This document shows, one piece after another, positions 45,183 through 53,980 of a stretch of 64,000 nt of DNA. The notes under the pieces are model-generated. The model worked only from the letters and a program-made list of their open reading frames with translations, was not told where the DNA came from and did no database searches. A program made the translations under genes and the position numbers. This stretch comes from Streptomyces sp. BK208 (GTDB lineage Bacteria > Actinomycetota > Actinomycetes > Streptomycetales > Streptomycetaceae): positions 620,001-684,000 of the forward strand of contig NZ_SOAV01000001.1 in NCBI RefSeq assembly GCF_004364245.1, given 5' to 3'. The first letter of the stretch is position 1. Each line of letters opens with the position of its first letter.

Positions 45183-45650
45183 ATGGAACTGCGCAGCGTC
45201 GAGGAGCTGATGGACCTGCTGTACGCCTGCCGGGGCGGGCGGACGGCAGCCGGGCCCGGGGGCCAGGCCGGAGGCGGGCCCGGTGACGGGGCCGGGGATG
45301 CGCACGGGCACGCGCTGCGGACGGCCGCGCTGCTGCGCCGGCGCCACCCGGCCGACAAGGAGTTGCAGCTCGCCGGCCTCGTCTCCCCCGTCGGCCGGCT
45401 GCTGTGGCCCGGCGACCCGGCATCCCGGACCGCCGACGCGGTACGGCCCCTGCTCGGCGCCCGGGTCGCCCGCCTGGTGCGCCGTCAGGCCCACCCCGAG
45501 GCGTGGGCCCACGACGACGATCTGGCCAGCCTGCGCCAGGCGGACGACGAGGCCCGCACCGCCGCCTTCGACGCCGGGGTCCTGGAGGACTGGCGCACGG
45601 TACTGGAGCTGACGGCGGCCCGGAACTCGCGGCTGGGTCTCGTGGACTGA
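45183..45650 (+). CDS. Degenerate HD-domain (PhnZ/MIOX-like) protein
   Basis: The 155-residue protein resembles small HD-fold oxygenase-like proteins: SVEELMDLLYACRGG, HGHALRTAALLRRRHPADKELQLAGLV, then VRPLLGARVARLVRRQAHPEAWA and DDLASLRQADDEAR. The position of the metal-binding His-Asp pair (normally LLHDIG) reads LVSPVG (residues 66-71), so the canonical ligands are missing. It is therefore unlikely to be an active mixed-valent di-iron oxygenase or phosphohydrolase of the usual kind. A Gly-rich insert sits at residues 22-40. GGGAGG precedes the ATG. Confidence 0.72.
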   Translation: MELRSVEELMDLLYACRGGRTAAGPGGQAGGGPGDGAGDAHGHALRTAALLRRRHPADKELQLAGLVSPVGRLLWPGDPASRTADAVRPLLGARVARLVRRQAHPEAWAHDDDLASLRQADDEARTAAFDAGVLEDWRTVLELTAARNSRLGLVD

Positions 45651-45657
45651 GGCCGCG

Positions 45658-47160
45658 TCACCACTTCCCGGGCGCGTAGTCCTTGAGGAAGACGCCGTAC
45701 AGGTCCTCGCCCGCCTCGCCGCGCACGATGGGGTCGTAGACACGGGCGGCGCCGTCGATCAGGTCGAGCGGGGCGTGGAAGCCGGCCTCGGCCAGGCGCA
45801 GCTTGTCGTAGTGCGGGCGCTCGTCGGTGATCCAGCCGGTGTCGACCGAGGTCATCAGGATCTTGTCGGTGTCGAACATCTCCTGGGCGCTGGTCCGGGT
45901 CACCATGTTCATGGCGGCCTTGGCCGCGTTGGTGTTCGGGTGCCCGGCGCCCTTGTAGCCGCGGGCGAACACGCCCTCCATCGCCGAGACGTTGACGACG
46001 TAGGCGCGTCCCGCGGGCGCCTTGCGCGCGGCCTCGGCCATCGAGGCGCGCAGCGCGCTGATGAGGATGAACGGCGACGTGTAGTTGCACAGCTGGGTCT
46101 CCAGCAGTTCCACCGGCGAGATCTGCTCGATGGTCTGGACCCAGGTGTTGGAGTCGACGACGTCGGGGACCAGCCCGCCCGCGTCGATGGCGGTGCCCTC
46201 GCGGTGCCGGACGACGCTGGCGTTACCGGCGACCAGGGCGAGGTCGGCCACCTTCTGCGCGTCGAGCCCCGAGGCACCCAGCGGCAGCGCGGCCAGACCG
46301 TCCACCGCGCCGGAGTTGAAGGCGCCGATGACCTGGTGGGCGGGGAGTTCACCGGCGGGCAGCGGGGCGCTCTCGCCCTCGACCAGCGCGGCGTAGGCGG
46401 AGGGCAGACGGCGCACGGTCTGGGTGGCGTTGTTGATCAGGATGTCGAGCGGGCCCCGCTCGGCGACCTGCTCGGCGAGGGCGACGGCCTGGGCGGGGTC
46501 GCGCAGGTCGATGCCGACGACCTCCAGGCGGTGCATCCAGTCGGCGGAGTCGTCCATCGCCTTGAAGCGGCGGATGGCGTCCTTGGGGAAGCGGGTCGTG
46601 ATCGTGGTGTGCGCACCGTCGCGCAGCAGCCTGAGCGCGATGTACATGCCGATCTTGGCGCGGCCGCCGGTGAGCAGCGCGCGCTTGCCGGCGAGGTCGG
46701 CGCGGGCGTCGCGGCGGGACCGGTTCTCGGCGGCGCAGTCCTGGCAGAGCTGGTGGTAGAAGTAGTCGACCTCGGTGTAGCGCTGCTTGCAGATGTAGCA
46801 GGAGCGGGGGCGCTGCAGTATCCCCGCGATCGTGCCCTCCTCGGTGCGCGAGGAGGGCAGCAGGCCCTCGGTCTCGTCGTCGATGCGCTCGGCGGACCCG
46901 GTGGCGGTGGCCTCGGTGACCGCCCTGTCGTGGGCGGTCTTGGCGGCGCGGCGCTCCTGGCGGCGGCGCTGCTTGACCGTGCGGTAGATGTGCGAGGTGG
47001 CCCGGCGGACCCGGATCGCGTCCGGGTGGTCGACGTCGATCCGGTCGAGTTCCTCCAGCACGCTCAGGCAGACCGCGAGCCGCTCCGGGTCGATACCGGG
47101 GCCGTACGCGGAGGCGGCCACCTCGTCCGTGGTCGCCGAACCGTCCTGTGTCACCGTCAT
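45658..47160 (-). CDS. Long SDR-family oxidoreductase with N-terminal zinc motif
   Basis: The 500-residue protein has a charged helical N-terminus (1-115) and a four-Cys motif (Cys121, 124, 139, 142 in CYICKQRY...HQLCQDC) likely binding zinc. An SDR Rossmann domain follows (TGGRAKIG at 164-171, LDILINNATQT). The catalytic Ser is in VNVSAMEG, but where YxxxK is expected the sequence reads TNAAK, so the Tyr is replaced by Thr. The combination suggests an atypical or regulatory SDR. The ATG at 47160 is the first start. It is convergent with the HD-fold gene, with eight bases between them. Confidence 0.83.
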   Translation of the reverse strand: MTVTQDGSATTDEVAASAYGPGIDPERLAVCLSVLEELDRIDVDHPDAIRVRRATSHIYRTVKQRRRQERRAAKTAHDRAVTEATATGSAERIDDETEGLLPSSRTEEGTIAGILQRPRSCYICKQRYTEVDYFYHQLCQDCAAENRSRRDARADLAGKRALLTGGRAKIGMYIALRLLRDGAHTTITTRFPKDAIRRFKAMDDSADWMHRLEVVGIDLRDPAQAVALAEQVAERGPLDILINNATQTVRRLPSAYAALVEGESAPLPAGELPAHQVIGAFNSGAVDGLAALPLGASGLDAQKVADLALVAGNASVVRHREGTAIDAGGLVPDVVDSNTWVQTIEQISPVELLETQLCNYTSPFILISALRASMAEAARKAPAGRAYVVNVSAMEGVFARGYKGAGHPNTNAAKAAMNMVTRTSAQEMFDTDKILMTSVDTGWITDERPHYDKLRLAEAGFHAPLDLIDGAARVYDPIVRGEAGEDLYGVFLKDYAPGKW

Positions 47161-47262
47161 CGCCGCTGCCGTTCCCTGGTCACCGTTGCGGCGCTCGGAG
47201 GGCGACCGCTGTCGAACAGCGGATTTTATTCAGCGCGGGGCGCGGATCCAAACCCGCCGGGG

Positions 47263-48621
47263 TCAGGGACGGCAGGCCGTGAGCAACGTCTCCACCTCGT
47301 CGGCCAGGGCGGCGGCGAACCGGTCGAGGTCCGGCACCGCCTCGGCGTCGGCGACCAGACCGTAGTGGACCCGTCCGCGGTACGTGGAGACGGCCACCGC
47401 CAGGGAGTGGCCGCGGGCCAGCGGCGCCAGCGGGTAGACCTCGGTCAGCGGGTGTCCGCCGAGCCGCAGCCCGAGGCTGGGCAGGGGCACGCTGGTGACC
47501 AGGAGGTCGAACCAGAGCCGGGCGGCGCCCGAGACCAGCGGTCCGCCCAGCCGGTGCCCGAGCGCCGGCACGTGGTCGGCGAGCAGGGCGACGGCTCCGG
47601 CGCCGCGGCCCGGTCCGGCGTCCTTGTTGCGGTCCATGGCGGCGCGGACCGTGCCGAGGCGGGAGAGCGGGTCGGGATCGCCGACCGGCAGCCGCATGAG
47701 ATACCCGGAGAGCCGGTTGCCCTGGGGGTGGGCGGTGCGCGGGCGGCGCTTGGACACGGGGATGAGGGCCCGGGGCTCGACGCCCTCGCTGCCGTCGCCG
47801 CGCTCGTCGAGCCAGCGGCGCAGGGCGCCGGCGACGACCGCGATCAGTACGTCGTTGACGGTGCCGCCGGTGGTCTTGCGGACGTGGTGCACGTCGTCGA
47901 GGTCGACGGAGACGCCCGCGATGCGGCGGGTGCCGGAGGACTCGGCGACGAGGGCGGGCGAGGAGCGCACGTCGAGGGTGGACAGCGCGGCGGCGGCACC
48001 GATGTCCAGGGCGCGCCCGGCGTCCGACAGGAGGCCGCGCAGCCGGTCGGGCAGCGCGCGCACGTCCGGCACGAGTCCGCGCGGCGGCCGCTCGGGGCGG
48101 GGCCGTGGGGCGGGCAGGTCCATCGGGTCGAGGACGCCGGCGGCGAGGGTCAGGGCGCGCAGCCCGTCGGCGAGGGCGTGGTGGAACTTGAAGAGCACGG
48201 CGAAGGCCCCGCCGTCCGCGCCCGGCAGCACATGGGCCTCCCACGGCGGCCGTCCGCGCTCCAGCGGACGTTCCATGAGACGCCCGGCCCGGGCGTGGAA
48301 GTCGGTGGTCGGGGCGTGCAGCCGTACGTGGTCGAGCGGGTCGAAGCGGGGGTCGGGCTCGCGGGTCGCGCCGCCGAACGTGAGCGGCCGCCGCAGTGCC
48401 GTCGGCGCCTGCCACGTGTCCCGGATCCTCATCCGCAGTCCGGGCACCGCGGGAGCGCGGGCCGCGAGCAGGTCCGCGGCGTGGGCACCCGCGGTGGGCG
48501 AGTCGGCCTCGAAGACACCGAGCGCGCCCAGGTGCATGGGGTGCTCGGCGGACTCGATGTTCCAGAACGCCAGGTCGAGGGGGGCGAGTGGATCGGGAGG
48601 AGTCAAGGTGCTGCCTCGCAT
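47263..48621 (-). CDS. Wax ester synthase / diacylglycerol acyltransferase (WS/DGAT)
   Basis: The 452-residue enzyme has the HHxxxDG catalytic motif HHALADG (147-153). Other WS/DGAT blocks are PLDLAFWNIESAEHPMHLGALGVFE at the N-terminus, TGGTVNDVLIAVVAGALRRWL, GNRLSGYLMRLPVGDPDPLSRL and LVTSVPLPSLGLRLGGHPLTEVYPLAP. It acylates diacylglycerol or long-chain alcohols with acyl-CoA at the inner membrane, making storage triacylglycerol. Position and length match S. coelicolor SCO0958, reported as the main DGAT there (from memory). It lies 102 bases from the SDR gene on the same strand. Confidence 0.92.
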   Translation of the reverse strand: MRGSTLTPPDPLAPLDLAFWNIESAEHPMHLGALGVFEADSPTAGAHAADLLAARAPAVPGLRMRIRDTWQAPTALRRPLTFGGATREPDPRFDPLDHVRLHAPTTDFHARAGRLMERPLERGRPPWEAHVLPGADGGAFAVLFKFHHALADGLRALTLAAGVLDPMDLPAPRPRPERPPRGLVPDVRALPDRLRGLLSDAGRALDIGAAAALSTLDVRSSPALVAESSGTRRIAGVSVDLDDVHHVRKTTGGTVNDVLIAVVAGALRRWLDERGDGSEGVEPRALIPVSKRRPRTAHPQGNRLSGYLMRLPVGDPDPLSRLGTVRAAMDRNKDAGPGRGAGAVALLADHVPALGHRLGGPLVSGAARLWFDLLVTSVPLPSLGLRLGGHPLTEVYPLAPLARGHSLAVAVSTYRGRVHYGLVADAEAVPDLDRFAAALADEVETLLTACRP

Positions 48622-48707
48622 GGACGACGGGTGGACAAGCAGTCAATCGCTCTCCGCCGATTACGGTCAAGTACGATCACGCTACGCTCGGTGAACAAAA
48701 CGTCAAG

Positions 48708-48737
48708 GTCCCGCCCCTGCGGGCAGGGACGGGACCG
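48708..48737 (-). terminator. Terminator downstream of the GH92 gene
   Basis: 12-base arms (48708-48719 and 48726-48737) pair with one mismatch around a GCGGGC loop, 35 bases beyond the GH92 stop. It also lies upstream of the WS/DGAT gene and insulates it. Confidence 0.65.
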
Positions 48738-48771
48738 GGGTGGCTCATGGGACGACTGTGCCCGCGCCGGC

Positions 48772-51090
48772 TCAGGTCAGCGGCGGCGGCACCGCCTGGG
48801 CCGAGGTTCCCCACCCGGACGGCTGCGGGCCGACCGTGAACGCGAGCGTCCGCACCGAGCGCAGGGCGTCCGTCGTCAGCCATGTCCGGGCGTAGTCGGA
48901 GCCGTCGGCACGGGCCGACTGGATGTACCGGTCGGTGTCCGAGGTGCCGGGCGCGGTGATCGTCAGGGCGCCGCGCGGATAGTAGCGGCGGTCGAGGGTG
49001 AGGTCGACGCGGTCGAACACCGGGGTGGACAGGCCCCAGGTGTCGTAGCCGGGCTGGATCGGGAAGACGCCGATCGAGGACAGGACGTTCCAGGCGGACA
49101 TGGTCCCGAGGTCGTCGTTGCCGGTCATGCCGGTCGGCGCGTCCGTGAACAGGGTGAGCGCCGCGTGCACCACGTCGGTCGTCTTCCAGGGCTGCCCGGT
49201 CGACAGGTAGGTGTACGGGGCGATGAGGTCGGGTTCGTTCTGCGGGTTGTACTTGTCGGCGTTGTAGTAGTCGTACGGCCCGTTCACCCACACCTCGCGG
49301 GCGGTCTTCGCCGGGTCGGCGAGGAGCTGGTCGTAGGCGAAGAAGGAGTCGAGCCGGTCCGTCGCGGCCTGCGTGCCGCCGATGAGGTCGATCACGCCGG
49401 GCAGGTCCTGCGGCACCAGCCACTGGTACTGCCAGGACGTGCCCTCGTGGAAGCCCTCGCTCTGCGCCGGGTCGGCCGGGCCGGTGAAGGCGCCTTCGGC
49501 GTCGCGGGCGCGGAAGAAGCCGGTCGAGGGGTCGAAGACGTTCCGGTAGCTCCGGGCGCGCTCGGCGTACCGCTTCGCGTCCGCCTCGTGGCCGAGGTCG
49601 CGGGCCATGCGGGAGAGCATGGCGTCGGACAGGGCGTACTCCAGGGTCGCGGAGGCCCCGTGGTCGTAGTCGGAGTCGCCGGGCTTGGCGTGCGGGCGGC
49701 CCTTGACGTACGGCGCGAAGCCGTCGGCGAGGTACTCGCGGTTGGCCTCCCGGCCGACGGCCGGCGAGTCGGCGGGCGGGACGCCGTCGGCGTTCTTCGT
49801 CAGGGCCCGGTAGGCCCGCTCCTCCCAGCCGTGCAGCAGGCCCTGCTGGTAGGCGTTGGTCAGGAAGGGGGTCACCGGGTCGCCGGTCATGATGTTGGTC
49901 TCGACCGTCCCGTAGCCCCACTTGGGCAGCCAGCCACTCTCCTCGTCGATCCTGATGACGGAGATGGCCATGTCGCGCGCCTCGCGGGGCGCGAGCAGCG
50001 CGAGGAGCTGGGACTGGGTGCGGTAGGTGTCCCACAGGGACCAGTTCTGGTAGTACGTGAAGCCCTTGGCGCGGTGGATCTCCTGGTCCCAGCCGGTGTA
50101 GCGGCCGTCGGCGTCGCTGCCGACGTTGGGCGCGAGGAAGGACCGGTACAGGGACGAGTAGAAGGTGCGGCGCAGCGTGTCGTCGCCGCCGCGCACCTTC
50201 ACGTCGTCCAGTCGCTGCTCCCAGGCGCGCTCGGCACCGCGGCGCACGGTGTCGAAGGAGTGCCCGCCCTCGGCGCGCAGGTTGAGCGCGGCGCCGCGCG
50301 CGTCCACGTAGGACAGGGCGGTGGTGGCCTCGACGGTGCGGTCCTTCGTGGTGTCGAAGCGGACGTAGGCACCGTCCCCGCCGCGCTTCGCGCCCGCGGT
50401 GACCGTGCCGTCGTCCCAGGTGCCCCAGGAGGCGAAGGGGCGGTCGAAGCGGGTGATCGTGTAGACGGTGTACGGCTTCGTGTCCTGGCAGAAGCCGCTT
50501 CCGGTGATCGCGGTGCGCACGGTGCGGCTGTCGAGGACCTCGACCTCGGTGCTGATGTTCCTGTGCAGCGACTGACCGGCGTTGAGCAGGACGTTGGCCT
50601 TGTCGGTGGCCGGGAAGGTGTAGCGCTGCACGCCGGTGCGCTCGGTGGCGGTCAGTTCCGCGCCGACGCCGGAGCCGAGACCGACCCGGTAGTAGCCGGG
50701 GCTCGCCTCCTCGTCGTCGTGGCTGAAGGAGGCGGCGTACTTCGCGTAGTCCGTCTCGGTGACGTCGCCGGTGGTCGGCAGCACCGGCAGGTCGCCGCCG
50801 AGTCCGCAGCCGACGCCGGAGAGGTGGACCAGGGAGAAGCCGCGGATACGGGTGTCGGAGTGGTCGTAGCCGGTGTTGTGGCCGGTGTCCGGCGAGAACT
50901 GCACCATGCCGAAGGGCACGGCGGCGCCGGGATAGGTGTTGCCCTCGTTCTCGGTCCCGATGAACGGGTTCACGAGGTCGGTCAGGTGCTGGTCGGTCGT
51001 CGGGGCGGCCTGGGCCGCCGGGGCGGTGAGCAGCGCGGACGCTGCCACCACCCCGGCGACGCACAGCCGCAGACGCCGGGTGGCTCTCAT
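48772..51090 (-). CDS. Secreted alpha-1,2-mannosidase, GH92
   Basis: The 772-residue protein has a signal peptide (LRLCVAGVVAASALLTAPAAQAA) and the two-domain GH92 build. The N-terminal segment NPFIGTENEGNTYPGAAVPFGMVQFSPDTG, the central GWLPKWGYGTVETNIMTGDP and the C-terminal TGNDDLGTMSAWNVLSSIGVFPIQPG are diagnostic. GH92 enzymes are calcium-dependent inverting exo-alpha-mannosidases acting on high-mannose N-glycans or yeast mannan. The gene starts 61 bases after the GH2 gene, with GGAGGTC upstream, and is probably in its operon. Confidence 0.94.
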   Translation of the reverse strand: MRATRRLRLCVAGVVAASALLTAPAAQAAPTTDQHLTDLVNPFIGTENEGNTYPGAAVPFGMVQFSPDTGHNTGYDHSDTRIRGFSLVHLSGVGCGLGGDLPVLPTTGDVTETDYAKYAASFSHDDEEASPGYYRVGLGSGVGAELTATERTGVQRYTFPATDKANVLLNAGQSLHRNISTEVEVLDSRTVRTAITGSGFCQDTKPYTVYTITRFDRPFASWGTWDDGTVTAGAKRGGDGAYVRFDTTKDRTVEATTALSYVDARGAALNLRAEGGHSFDTVRRGAERAWEQRLDDVKVRGGDDTLRRTFYSSLYRSFLAPNVGSDADGRYTGWDQEIHRAKGFTYYQNWSLWDTYRTQSQLLALLAPREARDMAISVIRIDEESGWLPKWGYGTVETNIMTGDPVTPFLTNAYQQGLLHGWEERAYRALTKNADGVPPADSPAVGREANREYLADGFAPYVKGRPHAKPGDSDYDHGASATLEYALSDAMLSRMARDLGHEADAKRYAERARSYRNVFDPSTGFFRARDAEGAFTGPADPAQSEGFHEGTSWQYQWLVPQDLPGVIDLIGGTQAATDRLDSFFAYDQLLADPAKTAREVWVNGPYDYYNADKYNPQNEPDLIAPYTYLSTGQPWKTTDVVHAALTLFTDAPTGMTGNDDLGTMSAWNVLSSIGVFPIQPGYDTWGLSTPVFDRVDLTLDRRYYPRGALTITAPGTSDTDRYIQSARADGSDYARTWLTTDALRSVRTLAFTVGPQPSGWGTSAQAVPPPLT

Positions 51091-51151
51091 GTGCGGTGAC
51101 CTCCGGAAGGTCTGCGGTGTCGTGCGGTTCTTCTTGTCCGGGAGCGGGTGA

Positions 51152-53770
51152 TCAGGCGGTGCAGCCCGCCGGGGTGGGCCGGGACGCGTCGCGAATGAGG
51201 GCCTCCTGGGCGGCCCTCACCCGCTCGACGTCCGGCTTGAGCACCTTGCGGTCGTACGTCGTCAGGCCGTTCAGCTCGCCCTCGACGTCCGAGATCTGGG
51301 TGTAGACGGCGCCGTTGCCGCCCCGGCAGGCCAGGGCGCGCACCTCGTCCAGTTTGGTGAGGTAGTCGTCCGTGTACGTCTTCGGGTCGACGTCGACGTA
51401 CGACTGCTGCACGGACCAGGCGTGTCCGGGCACCGCGAGGCCGAGGCCACCGTACTCGCCGGCGACCAGGGCGCGTTCACCGTCCGGGGAGGGCGGCAGC
51501 GCGGGGCTCGGGTAGCCGTGCTCGTCCATGATGTCGCCGGCGCCGCCGTCGGCGCCGAGGTTCAGGCCCGACTGGTTGTTGACGAGCCGGGTCGGGTCCC
51601 AGGCCTTGGCCTGCGCGGCGACGCGGCCGATGTCGTACTGCCCCCAGCCCTCGTTGAAGGTGACCCACATGACGATCGACGGGTGGCTGACGTGTTCGTC
51701 GATCATCTCCTTCATCTCGCGCTCGTACTCGGCGCGGGCAGCGGTGGACGGGTTCTTGCCGGCGGTCATCGCGGGCATGTCCTGCCACACCATCAGGCCC
51801 AGCCGGTCGGCCCAGTAGAACCAGCGGTCGGGCTCGACCTTGATGTGCTTGCGCACCGAGTTGAAGCCGAGCCGCTTGTGCAGCTTCAGGTCGGAGGCGA
51901 GGGCCTCGTCGGTGGGCGCGGTGTGCAGCCCGTCGGGCCAGAAGCCCTGGTCGAGGGTGGCCATCATGAAGACGGGCTCGCCGTTGAGCATGGTGCGCGG
52001 GACGCCGTTCACCTTCTCCACGGCGACGGAGCGCATCCCGAAGTAGCTCCCGACGCGGTCGCGTCCGACGGTGACCTTCAGGTCGTAGAGGAAGGGGTCG
52101 CCGGGCGACCACAGGCGCGGGTCGCGGATCTTCAGCGTCAGCGGCTCGCCGGTGCGGCCGCTGGCCGTGGCGACCTTGCGGTGCCCCGCGTACGCCGCGG
52201 CCTCGACGCGCACGCCGTCGCGCACGCCCTGGGGCTCGACGGTCAGGGTGCTCGCCGCGCCGTCGACGTGCGGAGTGAGCTTGAGCGAGTCCACGTGGTC
52301 CCGCGCGACGGGCTCCATCCAGACGGTCTGCCAGATGCCGGAGCTGGGCGTGTACCAGATGCCGCTCGGGTCCAGGCGCTGCTTGCCGAGCGGCGGGTTC
52401 TCGCCGTTCGCCGCGTCCGTCGGGTCGTAGACGCCGACGATCAGCTCCTGGGTGCGGCCCGGCTTGAGGGCGTCGGTGACGTCGGCGTCGAACTTGTCGT
52501 AACCGCCCTTGTGCTCGGCGACCTTGGTGCCGTTGACGTACACCTCGGACTGCCAGTCGACGGCGCCGAAGTTCAGCTTCAGCCGCTGCGAGGAGCCGAT
52601 GTGCCAGTCGCGGGGCACGGTGAAGGTGCGGCGGTACCACATGCGGTCCTCGTGCCGCTGGACGCCGGAGAGCTGGGACTCCACCGGGTACGGGACGAGG
52701 ATGCGCTCGTCGAGGTTTCTGCCCACCGGCGGCTGCTCGCCGGCCTCGGCGGCGGCGAACTGCCAGCGGCCGTTGAGGCTCTGCCAGTCGTCGCGGGTCA
52801 GCTGGGGGCGCGGGTACTCGGGCAGGGCGTTGTCCGGGCCGACCTCGTCGGCCCAGTCGGTGCGCAGTTCGTAGGTGGACTTGTTGCCGCCGCTGCTCCA
52901 GAAGGCGTTGACAACGTTGCCTTCGGTGTCGGTGAGGCCGCCTTCGCCGTCGTAGCGGACGTCGGCGGTGCCGGGCGCGTCGCCGTTCTTGTTGCCGACG
53001 ACGGGTTCGTCGAGGGCGACCAGCAGGGCGCTCGGGTCGGCGGGATCGAGCCTGGCCTCCCCGAGCGGCCAGGTGGCGCCGCCGATCACCGCTTCGAGGT
53101 GGTCGGCGAGTCCGGCCGGGGGCGCGGCGAGAGGGCTCGCGAAGTCGAGCTTGAGGGTGCGGCCGGTGGACTGGACGGTGGTCGCCGTCGCGCCGTCGTA
53201 GTCGAAGCCGTCGGGCAGGCGGAACGCCGACTGCGGGACGGCCTCCTTGCTGCCGCCGGGCTCGGTCCAGCGCAGGTGGAGGTTGGAGCCGCCGTAGTGC
53301 TCGAAGTACTCCAGCTTGATGTCGTAGGACTGGCCGGCCGTCAGCTCGACGGGCCGGGAGGTCTGTTCGCGGTCCCAGTCGTCGACCCAGTGGTCGACGG
53401 CGAGCTGTCCGCCGATCCAGAGGCGGAAGCCGTTGTCACCGGTGATCGAGAAGGTGTGGGCTCCGGTCTTCTCCGGGACGAGCCTGCCGGTCCAGCGGAC
53501 GTTCACGTCGTCCGACTGCCCGGTGGCGAAGGCGAGTCGCGGCTCCAGGCTGTCGAAGTCGACCTGGGGATCGAAGCCGGTGGCCTTGAGTTCGTGGAAG
53601 TCGAAGGCGCCGGGGGCGGACTGGGTGTAGTACTCGCCCTTCAGTCCGTGGATCTGAGCGGCGTCCTGGTCGCCGGCGGCGTGGGCGGCCGGGACGGCGG
53701 CGAGTCCCGCGGCGCCGAGTGCGGCCGCCAGCAGCAGCGCGAGTCGGTCTCTGAGTCGTTTGGTGCGCAC
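51152..53770 (-). CDS. Secreted PA14-containing GH2 beta-glycosidase
   Basis: The 872-residue protein has a signal peptide (LALLLAAALGAAGLAAVPAAHAA) and a PA14 carbohydrate-binding domain (about 35-185: GLKGEYYTQSA, HTFSITGDNGFRLWIGGQLAVDHW, LRWTEPGG). GH2 sugar-binding, immunoglobulin-like and TIM-barrel domains follow. The acid/base Glu is in VMWVTFNEGWGQYD and the nucleophile Glu in LVAGEYGGLG. Beta-galactosidase, beta-mannosidase or related activity cannot be decided by eye. The GTG at 53770 is just before the signal. It is the first gene of a GH2-GH92 unit under a promoter with tandem palindromes. Confidence 0.9.
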   Translation of the reverse strand: MRTKRLRDRLALLLAAALGAAGLAAVPAAHAAGDQDAAQIHGLKGEYYTQSAPGAFDFHELKATGFDPQVDFDSLEPRLAFATGQSDDVNVRWTGRLVPEKTGAHTFSITGDNGFRLWIGGQLAVDHWVDDWDREQTSRPVELTAGQSYDIKLEYFEHYGGSNLHLRWTEPGGSKEAVPQSAFRLPDGFDYDGATATTVQSTGRTLKLDFASPLAAPPAGLADHLEAVIGGATWPLGEARLDPADPSALLVALDEPVVGNKNGDAPGTADVRYDGEGGLTDTEGNVVNAFWSSGGNKSTYELRTDWADEVGPDNALPEYPRPQLTRDDWQSLNGRWQFAAAEAGEQPPVGRNLDERILVPYPVESQLSGVQRHEDRMWYRRTFTVPRDWHIGSSQRLKLNFGAVDWQSEVYVNGTKVAEHKGGYDKFDADVTDALKPGRTQELIVGVYDPTDAANGENPPLGKQRLDPSGIWYTPSSGIWQTVWMEPVARDHVDSLKLTPHVDGAASTLTVEPQGVRDGVRVEAAAYAGHRKVATASGRTGEPLTLKIRDPRLWSPGDPFLYDLKVTVGRDRVGSYFGMRSVAVEKVNGVPRTMLNGEPVFMMATLDQGFWPDGLHTAPTDEALASDLKLHKRLGFNSVRKHIKVEPDRWFYWADRLGLMVWQDMPAMTAGKNPSTAARAEYEREMKEMIDEHVSHPSIVMWVTFNEGWGQYDIGRVAAQAKAWDPTRLVNNQSGLNLGADGGAGDIMDEHGYPSPALPPSPDGERALVAGEYGGLGLAVPGHAWSVQQSYVDVDPKTYTDDYLTKLDEVRALACRGGNGAVYTQISDVEGELNGLTTYDRKVLKPDVERVRAAQEALIRDASRPTPAGCTA

Positions 53771-53810
53771 TGACCCTCTCCTCGAGAACGGGTGGTGGCA
53801 GATGGCTCGG

Positions 53811-53859
53811 ACATCGATGTCATACAACGATGTAACGGCAGGGTGCAGAGGCATGACAA
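53811..53859 (-). promoter_or_regulatory. Promoter with tandem operator palindromes before the GH2-GH92 unit
   Basis: On the minus strand, TTGTCA (53859-53854) and TTACAT (53835-53830) form -35/-10-like boxes with an 18-base spacer. Two related palindromes, ACATCGATGT (53811-53820, extended to GACATCGATGTC) and ACAACGATGT (53824-53833), start 13 bases apart and cover the -10 and the start site. The central CG is typical of LacI-family operators. The regulator is not encoded next to it. Confidence 0.6.
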
Positions 53860-53896
53860 CACGGATTCCGCTTGGCGTCCAGGGACATGACAACGA

Positions 53897-53930
53897 CCCC
53901 GGGGTCCACGCGCGTATCGCGCGCCCGGGG
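53897..53930 (-). terminator. Terminator downstream of glgC
   Basis: A nested hairpin with CCCCGGG/CCCGGGG outer arms and a CGCGCG-TAT-CGCGCG inner stem lies 51 bases past the glgC stop and upstream of the GH2 promoter. Confidence 0.6.
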
Positions 53931-53980
53931 CCGCCGTCCGTCCGGTCCTCGGTCCGGTCCCCCGGTCCGGTCTCCGTCCG

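Noticed and set aside
45775..51099. A 5.3-kb open frame on the plus strand (about 1774 codons).
   Set aside because: It runs antisense across three well-supported genes (SDR, WS/DGAT, GH92). Long spurious frames are expected opposite genes with strong G/C third positions, and its translation is Gly/Arg/Val-rich without domains.
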